64,000 nucleotides of DNA. Origin: Actinomycetes bacterium (GTDB lineage: Bacteria > Actinomycetota > Acidimicrobiia > Acidimicrobiales > RAAP-2). Within the stretch, counting starts at the first letter, position 1; every line of letters begins with the position of its first letter. Where the stretch lies: contig JAJZUS010000002.1 in assembly GCA_021848365.1 (NCBI GenBank), positions 186,001 through 250,000 on the forward strand. The letters run 5' to 3'. This document shows, in pieces, positions 37,204 to 45,282 of this stretch. The notes below the pieces were generated by a model. It worked only from the letters and a program-made list of their open reading frames with translations. It had not been told where the DNA came from and ran no database searches. A program made the position numbers and the translations under genes.

Positions 37204-37812
37204 TCAGCCGAGCCAGTCCTCGACCCACGAGCCACCAGCGTCGGGCCGAAAGAGCGGGATCTGTCCGAGGGAACGCACCATGGCGGCGTCGTCGCCCAGG
37301 GCCGCGCGCCACACGGCCGCCTCCGTGAGCAGGGTGCCGATCGCGACGACGTCGGCCCCGACGCTCCTCAGAAGCCGAAGCGCGGCGCCCGTCGACGCCC
37401 CCGTCGAGATCACGTCGTCGACGAGGGCCACCCGGCGACCCTCCACGTCAGGGATGCGCGCTCGATCGAAGAGGAGCCGCTGGGGCGCGTCCGTCGTGAT
37501 CGAGCGCACGGGCTCGGCCACGGCGTCCGACAGGTGGATCTTCGGCGTCTTGTGCAGGATCACGTACTGGTCGAGCCCGAGCGACCGCGTCACTTCGATC
37601 GCGACGGGGATCCCCATGGTCGCCACCGTCGCGATCACCTCGACCTCCCCGTCGGCGAGTAGGGCGGCGAGATCCCGGCCGGCCCGCTCCATGAACGCCA
37701 CGCCCATGTCCACCGTGATCATCAGCGCCAGCGAGAGGCTCTCGTTCATCGGAACGATGGGCAGGTCCACGACCTGGGAACCGATCGTCGCCCGGTACGT
37801 GCCGCCACTCAC
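37204..37812 (-). CDS. Apt-like phosphoribosyltransferase
   Basis: A 202-residue type-I phosphoribosyltransferase. The PRPP loop is RVALVDDVISTGASTGAAL, and VATMGIPVAIEVTRSLGLD plus VILHKTPKIHL are reminiscent of adenine phosphoribosyltransferase. GTG 37810-37812 is preferred over ATG 37834-37836, because the latter overlaps the divergent deaminase start. TATGCT at 37821-37826 lies eight bases before the GTG. It is probably a nucleobase salvage enzyme; adenine is the likely base but the specificity is not proven. Confidence 0.82.
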   Translation of the reverse strand: MSGGTYRATIGSQVVDLPIVPMNESLSLALMITVDMGVAFMERAGRDLAALLADGEVEVIATVATMGIPVAIEVTRSLGLDQYVILHKTPKIHLSDAVAEPVRSITTDAPQRLLFDRARIPDVEGRRVALVDDVISTGASTGAALRLLRSVGADVVAIGTLLTEAAVWRAALGDDAAMVRSLGQIPLFRPDAGGSWVEDWLG

Positions 37813-37834
37813 CGCGGTCGAGCATACTGAGCCC

Positions 37835-38305
37835 ATGGAGAGCCACCGCGCACCACTGGATCCCACACTGGCCCACGAGATGCTGGCTACCGCCTACGCG
37901 GAGGCGGTTCGCGGCCTTGACGAGGGCGGCGTCCCGATCGGTGCGGCCCTCTTCACCCGCTCCGGCGAGTTACTGGGGGCGGGCCACAACCGACGGGTCC
38001 AGGAGGGTGACCCCTCGGTGCACGCCGAGACCGACGCCTTTCGCCGGGCGGGTCGGCGTCGGCACTACGGGGACACGGTCATGGTGACCACTCTCTCCCC
38101 CTGTTGGTACTGCTCGGGCCTCGTCCGTCAGTTCGGCATCGGCGCCGTCGTGATCGGCGAGGCCGCCAACTTCACCGGAGGGCACGACTGGCTGGCCGAC
38201 CTCGGGGTCGAGATCGTCCTCCTCGGCGACGCGGCGTGCACCGACCTGCTCGCGCGATTCATCCACGACCACGCCGATGTCTGGAACGAGGACATCGGCG
38301 AGTAG
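37835..38305 (+). CDS. Cytosine deaminase, yeast Fcy1-type
   Basis: A 156-residue CDA-fold deaminase. Zinc ligands are seen as HAETDAF and TLSPCWYCSGLV, the catalytic Glu being in HAE. The C-terminus with VVIGEAANFTGG and FIHDHADVWNEDIGE matches the yeast cytosine deaminase family almost word for word, rather than the unrelated CodA amidohydrolase. It converts cytosine to uracil for the adjacent Upp. The ATG at 37835 has a CATACT box six bases upstream; ATG 37880 is an alternative start. It converges on upp with one base between stops. Confidence 0.88.
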   Translation: MESHRAPLDPTLAHEMLATAYAEAVRGLDEGGVPIGAALFTRSGELLGAGHNRRVQEGDPSVHAETDAFRRAGRRRHYGDTVMVTTLSPCWYCSGLVRQFGIGAVVIGEAANFTGGHDWLADLGVEIVLLGDAACTDLLARFIHDHADVWNEDIGE

Positions 38306-38306
38306 A

Positions 38307-38942
38307 TCAGCGAACGGGCGGTCCGAAGAGGCGGTCGCCCGCGTCGCCGAGGCCCGGAGTGATGTAGCCGTTGGTCGTCAACTCCTCATCGAGGGCCGCG
38401 GCCACGACGCGCGTCCCGGGGTGACGCTCGAGGACGAGGGAGACGCCGGGACGAGCCGCGATGAGGCAGAGCACGGTGACGCCGGTCGCACCGCGCGACT
38501 CGAGCATCGAGAGGACCTGATCGAGGGACCCCCCCGTCGCGAGCATGGGGTCGCACACGACGACGTGCGAGTGGGTCAACGATTCGGGTAATCCGTCGAG
38601 GTACACGTCGGCCCTCAGCGTCTCCTCGTTGCGGCGCAGGCCGACCAGGCAGACGCGCGTGTGCGGGAGTACTTCCTGGACGGCGGGACTCATGCCGAGT
38701 CCCGCCCGCAGGATCGGCACGATCACGTACTCGGTATCGACGCGCACCGCGGGCGCCCCGTCGACCACGGGGGTGTCGACGGTGGTCGGCGTGATCGGCG
38801 TCGTGCGAAATGCTTCGTAGGCGAGGAAGCGGGAGATCTCGCCGGCGAGCCGCAGGAAGTCGGCGTTCGACGTCGCCTTGTCGCGGAGCTGGCGGACCTT
38901 GTCCGCGACGATGGGGTGGTCGACGACGAGCGGGTTGGTCAC
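38307..38942 (-). CDS. upp: Uracil phosphoribosyltransferase
   Basis: A 211-residue enzyme converting uracil and PRPP to UMP. It shows LVVDHPIVADKVRQLRD near the N-terminus, VPILRAGLGMSPAVQEVLP, the PRPP loop VVVCDPMLATGGSL, and the closing NGYITPGLGDAGDRLFG, all diagnostic of Upp. The GTG at 38940-38942 follows TACAGT by six bases, a leaderless arrangement. Together with the cytosine deaminase and NCS1 permease it completes cytosine import, deamination and salvage. Confidence 0.97.
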   Translation of the reverse strand: MTNPLVVDHPIVADKVRQLRDKATSNADFLRLAGEISRFLAYEAFRTTPITPTTVDTPVVDGAPAVRVDTEYVIVPILRAGLGMSPAVQEVLPHTRVCLVGLRRNEETLRADVYLDGLPESLTHSHVVVCDPMLATGGSLDQVLSMLESRGATGVTVLCLIAARPGVSLVLERHPGTRVVAAALDEELTTNGYITPGLGDAGDRLFGPPVR

Positions 38943-38948
38943 GCCGCC

Positions 38949-38954
38949 ACTGTA
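38949..38954 (-). promoter_or_regulatory. Putative -10 box, leaderless upp
   Basis: On the minus strand TACAGT is followed by GGCGGC and then the GTG start at 38942. Confidence 0.5.
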
Positions 38955-39001
38955 CGCCCGTCACCACCCGGATCCCGAGGTGACGGTGAGCCACAGACCG
39001 T

Positions 39002-39007
39002 TACGCT
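39002..39007 (+). promoter_or_regulatory. Putative -10 box, leaderless ABC exporter operon
   Basis: TACGCT is followed by ggacgg and the GTG start at 39014, with no Shine-Dalgarno sequence. Confidence 0.5.
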
Positions 39008-39013
39008 GGACGG

Positions 39014-40840
39014 GTGAGGGAACGGGTGATCGCGGAGCCGGAGGCCCGCGACGCCAATCCGCTCGGCGGCGTCTTCTCCCACTACCAGGGCCCTCGCCGC
39101 GAGATCTCACGCGACACGGGCCTGCCCTGGTGGCGCCGGATCCTGCCGGTGATCAGCGCCCACCGAGCGACGTTCGTCACCGCCATCGTCCTCGCCTTCG
39201 CGAGTCTCGTGCTGCAGACCCTGGTGCCGACGATGCTGAACGGGGCGATCGACCACGCCCTGGTCCACCACGACCACTCCCTGCACACCGACGTGCTGCA
39301 CATCGTGATCGTGGGTCTCTTCGCCGGGATCACCGGCATCGTCTCTCGTCAGTTCCTCTTCTCGACCGCCTACAACGTCGAGGCTGACCTGCGCTCACTG
39401 ATCTACGAGCACCTGACCTGGCTCTCGTTCGGCTTCTACGACCGCGTTCAGTCGGGGCAGTTGATCAGCCGGGCCAACAGCGACATCCGCTCGGTCCAGA
39501 TGTACTCGACCTTCGCACCCCTCATCATCGTCCAGGCCTTCATCGGAGTGATCGCCTTCGCCTTCATGCTGGCGATCAGTGTGCCCCTCGCCCTCGTGGC
39601 CCTCGTCGTGATGCCCTTCCTCTATGTCATCGGGCTCAAGATGCGCCGCGTCATGTTCCCGATCTCCTGGATCACCCAGGCCCGACTGGCCGACGTCGCC
39701 ACCATCGTGGACGAGAACGTGAACGGCGTGCGCGTCGTCAAGGCCTTCGCCCAGGAGGAGGCCGAGGTCAACCGACTGGCCGACGCCGCGGAGCGGGTGG
39801 CCTGGGCCTACGTGAAGGACGCGCAGCTGCGGGCCATCTGGTCCCCGTGGGTGCAGAACCTCCCCCAGCTCGGCCTGGCCCTCGTCTTGTTCTTCGGCGG
39901 ATGGATGGTGATCGACGGCCGTCTGGGGATCGGGGCCATCCTGGCGTTCAACGCCTACCTGCTCATGCTGCAGGCGCCCTTCATGATGCTCGGCCAGCTC
40001 GTGATGATGGGCCAGCGCGCGAAGGCGAGCGCCGAGCGCATCTTCGAGATTCTCGACGAGCAGCCCGAGATCGTCGAGCGACCGGGCTCCTACGACCTGG
40101 TCGAGCCGCGTGGAGCGGTCGAGTTCCACCACGTCCGCTTCGCCTACCGGCCCAACGAGACCGTCCTCGACGACGTGACCTTCGCCGTCACCCCGGGTGA
40201 GACCGTCGCCCTGGTCGGACGGACCGGGTCCGGCAAGTCGACGATCGCTCGCCTCCTCGCCCGCTTCTACGACGTCGACGGGGGGTCGATCAGCATCGAT
40301 GGCCACGACGTGCGCGACCTCACGCTCACGTCGCTACGCGACGCCGTCGGCGTGGTGCTCGACGAGCCGTTCCTCTTCTCGACCACCATCCACGACAACA
40401 TCGCCTACGGACGACCCGGTGCCCGGCGCGAGGACGTCGTCGCGGCGGCCCGCGCCGCCCACGCCGACGAGTTCATCGCCGCCTTGCCCGAGGGCTACGA
40501 CACGGTCGTGGGCGAACGGGGCTACACGCTCTCGGGCGGCCAGCGGCAGCGCATCGCCATCGCTCGCACCCTGCTCGTCAACCCACCGATCCTCGTCCTC
40601 GACGACGCCACCAGCGCGATCGACGTCCACATCGAGGCCCAGATCTACGACGCCCTGCGTGCGCTTCTCGGCTCGCGGACGACCTTCGTCATCGCGCACC
40701 GGGTCTCCACGATCGCACTCGCCGACCGGGTGCTGCTGATGGAGGGCGGGTGCGTCGTCGCGAGTGGCACGCACGAGGAACTCCTGCGCACCACTCCCCT
40801 CTACGCCGCGGTGTTGGCTCAGGCCGAGGAGCCTCGCTGA
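39014..40840 (+). CDS. Heterodimeric ABC exporter subunit with degenerate site
   Basis: A 608-residue half-transporter with six N-terminal helices and a C-terminal ATPase. Walker A is GRTGSGKST (about 400-408), signature LSGGQRQR (about 505), Walker [13 protein letters not shown] where the catalytic Glu is Asp (about 532), and the Q-loop Gln is Asp (VVLDEPFLF). It therefore contributes the degenerate Walker site but a canonical signature. Paired with the next gene it should form a heterodimeric exporter of the TM287/288 kind, exporting a drug, lipid or peptide. Confidence 0.92.
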   Translation: MRERVIAEPEARDANPLGGVFSHYQGPRREISRDTGLPWWRRILPVISAHRATFVTAIVLAFASLVLQTLVPTMLNGAIDHALVHHDHSLHTDVLHIVIVGLFAGITGIVSRQFLFSTAYNVEADLRSLIYEHLTWLSFGFYDRVQSGQLISRANSDIRSVQMYSTFAPLIIVQAFIGVIAFAFMLAISVPLALVALVVMPFLYVIGLKMRRVMFPISWITQARLADVATIVDENVNGVRVVKAFAQEEAEVNRLADAAERVAWAYVKDAQLRAIWSPWVQNLPQLGLALVLFFGGWMVIDGRLGIGAILAFNAYLLMLQAPFMMLGQLVMMGQRAKASAERIFEILDEQPEIVERPGSYDLVEPRGAVEFHHVRFAYRPNETVLDDVTFAVTPGETVALVGRTGSGKSTIARLLARFYDVDGGSISIDGHDVRDLTLTSLRDAVGVVLDEPFLFSTTIHDNIAYGRPGARREDVVAAARAAHADEFIAALPEGYDTVVGERGYTLSGGQRQRIAIARTLLVNPPILVLDDATSAIDVHIEAQIYDALRALLGSRTTFVIAHRVSTIALADRVLLMEGGCVVASGTHEELLRTTPLYAAVLAQAEEPR

Positions 40841-42786
40841 TGGCCTGGGGTGGTGGATGGGGTGGTCCCGGGCCGGTGGCCGGTGGGCACCACAGTGCGA
40901 CGGCTAACGGTCTGCCCTTCGGGGGCATCCCCGAGGAGCTCATGGAGGAGGCGACCCGCCTCCTCGCGACCGAGCCCGAGCGTCCGCTGTCGCGGCAACC
41001 CTTCCACCAGCGCCCGAGCGTGGCGGAACGACGCCGCCTGAGCCTCTGGGCCCTGGTCGGCGTGTACCCCCGACTCCTCTACGGCGCGAGCGCGATCGTC
41101 CTGCTCGCGAGCCTGCTCCTCCAGGCCGGACCGAAGATCACCGAGTACGCGGTGAACCACGGGATGCTGCCCGGGCACCATTCCCTCACCGTCATCGCCC
41201 TGAGCGGGGTCGCCTACCTCGTGATCGCGGTCGTCACCGCGATCCTGCAGCGCCTCCAGACCGACCTCACCGGACGACTCGCCTCCCGAGTCATGCACGA
41301 CCTGCGCATCCGCGTCTTCACCCACTTCCAACGCCTCAGCCTCGACTTCTTCACCGACGAGAAGGCCGGCGTCCTCATGAGCCGCATGACGAGCGACATC
41401 GAGAACCTCCAGCAGCTCGTCCAGGATGGCATCAGCCAGTTCGCCACCCAGGGTCTCACGATGATCACGATCACCGTGATCCTCTTCCTCACCAACGTGA
41501 CCCTGGCGGCCTGGACCGTCCTACTCGTCGTGCCCGTCCTCTTCGTGATGTCGCTCTGGTTCCACCACGCCTCCCAGCGCGGCTACCTCCTCTCGCGCGA
41601 CCGCATCGCCACCGTGCTCGCCGACCTGTCGGAGTCGCTGTACGGCATCCGCGTGGTGACCGCGCACAACCGCCAGCGGCGCAACATCCGCAACCATCGC
41701 CACGTGCTCGGCGCCTACCGAGACGCCAACGTCTACACCGGCCGCGTGAGCGCCATCTACGGTCCGGGCACCATCATGGTCGGCATCCTCGCCCAGGGCC
41801 TGCTGCTCGGCATCGGCGGCCACCTCGTGCTCCAGCACCGCCTGACCTTCGGCGCCCTCATCGCCTTCTTCCTCTACCTCAACCGCTTCTTCCAGCCGAT
41901 CCAGCTGCTGGTCCAGCAGTACAGCGCGCTCCAGCAGGGGCGCTCGTCGATCATTCGCCTGCGCGAACTCCTCGAGACGCCGCCGAGCGTGGACGACCGC
42001 GACGACGCCCACGAGCTCGGCCCGATCGAGGGTCGCATCCGCTTCGAACACGTCACCTTCGGCTACGACTCCGAGCACCCCGTCATCGAGGACGTCGACC
42101 TCGAGATCGCCCCCGGCGAGTCGGTCGCCTTCGTCGGACCAACGGGGGCCGGCAAGTCCACCCTCGCGAAGCTGGTCAACCGCTTCTACGACCCCACCGC
42201 CGGACGCGTCCTCGTCGACGACGTCGACGTGCGCGAAGTCACCCTGCGCTCGCTGCGCTCCCAACTGGCCGTCGTTCCCCAGGAGCCCTTCCTCTTCGCC
42301 GGGTCGATCCGGTCGAATCTCGTCTTCGGACGTCCGGACGCCACCGTCGACGAGGTCCGCCACGCCGTGGAGCTCGTGGGACTCGACGACCTCGTCGACC
42401 GGCTGCCCCAGGGACTCGACACCGTCGTCCACGAGCGGGGCCAGACCCTGTCGGCCGGCGAGCGCCAACTGCTCGCCCTGGCCCGGGCCTTCCTCGCCCG
42501 GCCTCGCGTCCTCATCCTCGACGAGGCCACCTCGTCCCTCGACCTCCAGAGCGAGATCGTGGTGGAGCACGCGCTCGACCGCGTCCTCGACGGCCGCACG
42601 GCCATCCTCATCGCCCACCGTCTGACGACCGCGCAGCGCGCCGACCGCATCGTCGTCGTCGACGAGGGACGGGTCGTCGAGGTCGGAACGCCCGAGCGGC
42701 TGCGGCGCGCCGGCGGCGCCTACGCGCGCATGTACGACGCCTGGGTGGCGGCCGGCGGACGCGACGTCACCCGCGAGGGCGCCTAG
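40840..42786 (+). CDS. Heterodimeric ABC exporter subunit with canonical ATP site
   Basis: A 648-residue half-transporter with a Gly-rich N-terminal extension (AWGGGWGGPGPVAGGHH). The Walker A is GPTGAGKST (about 432), the Q-loop VVPQEPFLF is normal, and Walker B VLILDEATSSLD has the catalytic Glu. The signature is LSAGERQL rather than LSGGQ. Its complementary defects match those of the partner. ATG 40840 overlaps the partner's stop as TGATG. The stop shares CTAG at 42783-42786 with the convergent LLM gene. Confidence 0.92.
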   Translation: MAWGGGWGGPGPVAGGHHSATANGLPFGGIPEELMEEATRLLATEPERPLSRQPFHQRPSVAERRRLSLWALVGVYPRLLYGASAIVLLASLLLQAGPKITEYAVNHGMLPGHHSLTVIALSGVAYLVIAVVTAILQRLQTDLTGRLASRVMHDLRIRVFTHFQRLSLDFFTDEKAGVLMSRMTSDIENLQQLVQDGISQFATQGLTMITITVILFLTNVTLAAWTVLLVVPVLFVMSLWFHHASQRGYLLSRDRIATVLADLSESLYGIRVVTAHNRQRRNIRNHRHVLGAYRDANVYTGRVSAIYGPGTIMVGILAQGLLLGIGGHLVLQHRLTFGALIAFFLYLNRFFQPIQLLVQQYSALQQGRSSIIRLRELLETPPSVDDRDDAHELGPIEGRIRFEHVTFGYDSEHPVIEDVDLEIAPGESVAFVGPTGAGKSTLAKLVNRFYDPTAGRVLVDDVDVREVTLRSLRSQLAVVPQEPFLFAGSIRSNLVFGRPDATVDEVRHAVELVGLDDLVDRLPQGLDTVVHERGQTLSAGERQLLALARAFLARPRVLILDEATSSLDLQSEIVVEHALDRVLDGRTAILIAHRLTTAQRADRIVVVDEGRVVEVGTPERLRRAGGAYARMYDAWVAAGGRDVTREGA

Positions 42787-43829
42787 AGCATCGCGCGAAC
42801 CTCTTCGATGAGGGTCGCGTTGGACTGACCCGCCTGGGGCAGCGGGTGGACCTGGAGGTGAGTGACCCCGGCCTCGCGGAAGGCGGCGACCCGCTCGGCC
42901 ACGTAGGACCGTGGACCGATCAGTGTCGTCAACTCCAGGAACTCGGCGGGCACCGCCGCCTCGGCCTCGCGCTTCTTGCCGGCGAGGTAGAGGTCCTGGA
43001 TCTCGGCCGCCTCTCGCTCGAAGCCGTAGCGCACGGCCAACTCGTTGTAGAAGTTCTTGCCGCGGGCGCCCATGCCCCCCACGTAGAGGGCGACCATCGA
43101 GCGCTGCAGGTCGCGCAGACGCAGGACCTCCTCACTCTCGCCGATCGCGAGCAGTCCCCCCGCCGTGATCATCAGTTCCCCGAGGGCCGCGTCGCGGCGG
43201 GCGCGGCCGGCCGCGAGGGCCCCACCCCACACACCGGCCGCCCGCTCGGGGATGAAGAGGATGGGCATCCATCCGTCGGCCAGTTCGGCCGCCAGGGCCA
43301 CGTTCTTCTCCCCCAGGGCGGCGATCCAGACGGGGATGCTCGGGCGAACGGGGTGGGCGATGATCTTGAGCGGCTTGCCGAGGCCGGTCCCCTGCTCGGG
43401 CGGCAGGGGCAGGGTGTAGTAGCGGCCCTGGTACTCGACGGGTGCCTCACGGCGCCACACGGCTCGGCAGATCTCGATGATCTCGCGCGTGCGCCCGAGC
43501 GGGCTGGTGTAGGGGACGCCGTGGAAGCCCTCGATGACCTGAGGGCCCGAGGCGCCGAGCCCCAGGTGGAAGCGCCCGTCCGAGAGCGCGTCGATGCCGG
43601 CCGCGGTCATGGCGAGCAGGGTCGGGGTGCGCGTGTAGATCGGCAGGATCCCCGCCCCGATCTCGACGCGGTCGGTGAGGGCGGCGAGGTAGCCCATGAG
43701 CGACGGTCCGTCGAAGCCGTAGGCCTCGGCGACCCAGACGAGGTCGAGGCCGGCCTTCTCCATGTCCGCGACGTCCCGCGCCGCCTCCTTGAATCCGCCG
43801 GCGTAGCTGAGCATGGTCGAGAGCTTCAC
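42783..43829 (-). CDS. LLM-class F420-dependent oxidoreductase
   Basis: A 348-residue TIM-barrel protein of the luciferase-like (LLM) class. LDLVWVAEAYGFDGPSLMGYL and RFHLGLGASGPQVIEGFHG are typical, and IPVWIAALGEKNVALAAE lies near the centre. Many actinobacterial members use cofactor F420; no catalytic role can be deduced. The GTG at 43827-43829 follows AGGGGGT. A longer frame upstream lies within gdhA and is not used. It is divergent from gdhA. Confidence 0.88.
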   Translation of the reverse strand: MKLSTMLSYAGGFKEAARDVADMEKAGLDLVWVAEAYGFDGPSLMGYLAALTDRVEIGAGILPIYTRTPTLLAMTAAGIDALSDGRFHLGLGASGPQVIEGFHGVPYTSPLGRTREIIEICRAVWRREAPVEYQGRYYTLPLPPEQGTGLGKPLKIIAHPVRPSIPVWIAALGEKNVALAAELADGWMPILFIPERAAGVWGGALAAGRARRDAALGELMITAGGLLAIGESEEVLRLRDLQRSMVALYVGGMGARGKNFYNELAVRYGFEREAAEIQDLYLAGKKREAEAAVPAEFLELTTLIGPRSYVAERVAAFREAGVTHLQVHPLPQAGQSNATLIEEVRAML

Positions 43830-43891
43830 GGGCACCCCCTCGCGGCTCAGCGTATCCGAGGCCCTGACGCCGGCCGGGCGCCCGGGTGCCC

Positions 43892-43920
43892 TACGCTGGC
43901 GAGGGAGCAACGGCGCTCCC
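43892..43920 (+). promoter_or_regulatory. Putative gdhA -10 box and leader hairpin
   Basis: TACGCT at 43892-43897 could be a -10 box. A 6-bp stem, gggagc (43903-43908) with gctccc (43915-43920), starts near the predicted transcript start. No good -35 is seen. Confidence 0.35.
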
Positions 43921-43943
43921 CTGAGACGAAGGCTGGTGACAGA

Positions 43944-45218
43944 GTGGTCACGCGTCCTAACGAAGCCCCGCCGAACGAATTCAACCCCTGGCTGCACGTG
44001 GCCTCGCTCATCGAGCGGGCCGGTCAGCTCCTGGGGCTGAGCGACGGCATGATCAAGCGCATCATCGCCCCCGAGCGCGTGCTCGAGGTGGCCGTGCCGG
44101 TCCGCATGGACTCCGGTGACGTCGAGATGTTCACGGGCTGGCGCATCCAGCACGACACGTCGCGCGGCCCGGGCAAGGGGGGCATCCGCTTCCACCAGAG
44201 CGTCAACGCCGACGAGATCGCCGCGCTCAGCGCGGACATGTCGATCAAGTGCGCGGTCGTGAACATCCCCTACGGCGGCGCGAAGGGCGGCGTGAAGGTC
44301 GATCCGTCGTCGCTGTCGCGCGGAGAGCTCGAGCGGCTCACCCGGCGCTACGCCTTCTCGATCGCCCCGATGATCGGCCCGGACCGGGACATCCCCGCCC
44401 CCGACATCAACACCGACTTCCAGGTGATGAGCTGGATCATGGACACCGTGTCCATGCTGCGCGGGCACAACACCCCGGGCGTCGTCACCGGCAAGCCGCT
44501 CTCGATCGGGGGCACGATGGGCCACGCCGGCGCGACCTCGCTCGGAGTGACCATCTGCACCACCGCCCTGCTGCAGCGCCTCGGGCGCATGGCGAACGAG
44601 CAGCGCGTGGTCATCCAGGGCTACGGCAAGGTGGGCGCACCTCTCGTCAAGCTGTTGAGCGACCGCGGCATGAAGGTCGTCGGCGTCGCCGACATCAAGG
44701 GCGCGATCCACGTCCCCGAGGGCATCAACCCCCAGGTGATGGCGAAGCACTTCGCCGAGGCCGGCACCGTCGTCGGCTACCCGGGCAGCGACACCGTCCC
44801 GGCCGACCAGTTGTTCACCCTCCCGAGCGACATCGCCATCCCGGCGGCCCTCGGCGGCGTCGTCACCGAGGAGGTCGCCTCCTCGATGTCCGCCTCGATC
44901 ATGGTCGAGGCCGCCAACGGCCCGACGACCGGTGAGGGTGCGGCGGTCCTCGCCAGCCGGGGCATCCCGGTGATCCCCGACGTGCTGGCGAACGCCGGTG
45001 GGGTGGTCGCCTCCTACTTCGAGTGGGCCCAGGACCTGCAGGGCTTCATGTGGGAGACCGAGCTCTTCACCCAGCGCCTCGAGAAGACGATGAGCGAGGC
45101 CTTCAACTACGTCTGGACTCGTCACCAGGAGCTGAACGTCACGCTGCGCGAGACCGCCCTCGCGGTGGGGGTCGAGCGCATCGCCGAGGCCACGGAGGTC
45201 CGCGGACTCTTCCCGTGA
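43944..45218 (+). CDS. gdhA: Glutamate dehydrogenase
   Basis: A 424-residue hexameric-type enzyme interconverting glutamate with 2-oxoglutarate and ammonia. The substrate loop has IPYGGAKGGVKVDPSSLS with the catalytic Lys and PAPDINTDFQVMSWIMD. The Rossmann motif is VIQGYGKVGAPLVKLL. The N-terminal RIQHDTSRGPGKGGIRFHQS is the small GDH type, usually NAD-linked or dual-specific. GTG 43944 is the start. It ends in a strong hairpin shared with the APC permease. It fits ammonia release or assimilation in the polyamine and amino-acid pathways. Confidence 0.97.
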   Translation: MVTRPNEAPPNEFNPWLHVASLIERAGQLLGLSDGMIKRIIAPERVLEVAVPVRMDSGDVEMFTGWRIQHDTSRGPGKGGIRFHQSVNADEIAALSADMSIKCAVVNIPYGGAKGGVKVDPSSLSRGELERLTRRYAFSIAPMIGPDRDIPAPDINTDFQVMSWIMDTVSMLRGHNTPGVVTGKPLSIGGTMGHAGATSLGVTICTTALLQRLGRMANEQRVVIQGYGKVGAPLVKLLSDRGMKVVGVADIKGAIHVPEGINPQVMAKHFAEAGTVVGYPGSDTVPADQLFTLPSDIAIPAALGGVVTEEVASSMSASIMVEAANGPTTGEGAAVLASRGIPVIPDVLANAGGVVASYFEWAQDLQGFMWETELFTQRLEKTMSEAFNYVWTRHQELNVTLRETALAVGVERIAEATEVRGLFP

Positions 45219-45232
45219 TCACCACCGGTCGT

Positions 45233-45276
45233 CAACGACGAGGCCCGGGTCCCTCAGGACCCGGGCCTCGTCGTTG
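45233..45276. terminator. Bidirectional terminator between gdhA and APC permease
   Basis: A perfect 20-bp stem (45233-45252 and 45257-45276) with a 4-nt loop. It lies 14 bp past the gdhA stop and 6 bp past the stop of the permease on the other strand. Confidence 0.88.
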
Positions 45277-45282
45277 GTCGGA

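Noticed and set aside
42846-43943. In-frame upstream extension of the glutamate dehydrogenase
   Set aside because: It runs entirely antisense through the LLM gene; GDH homology starts after the GTG at 43944.
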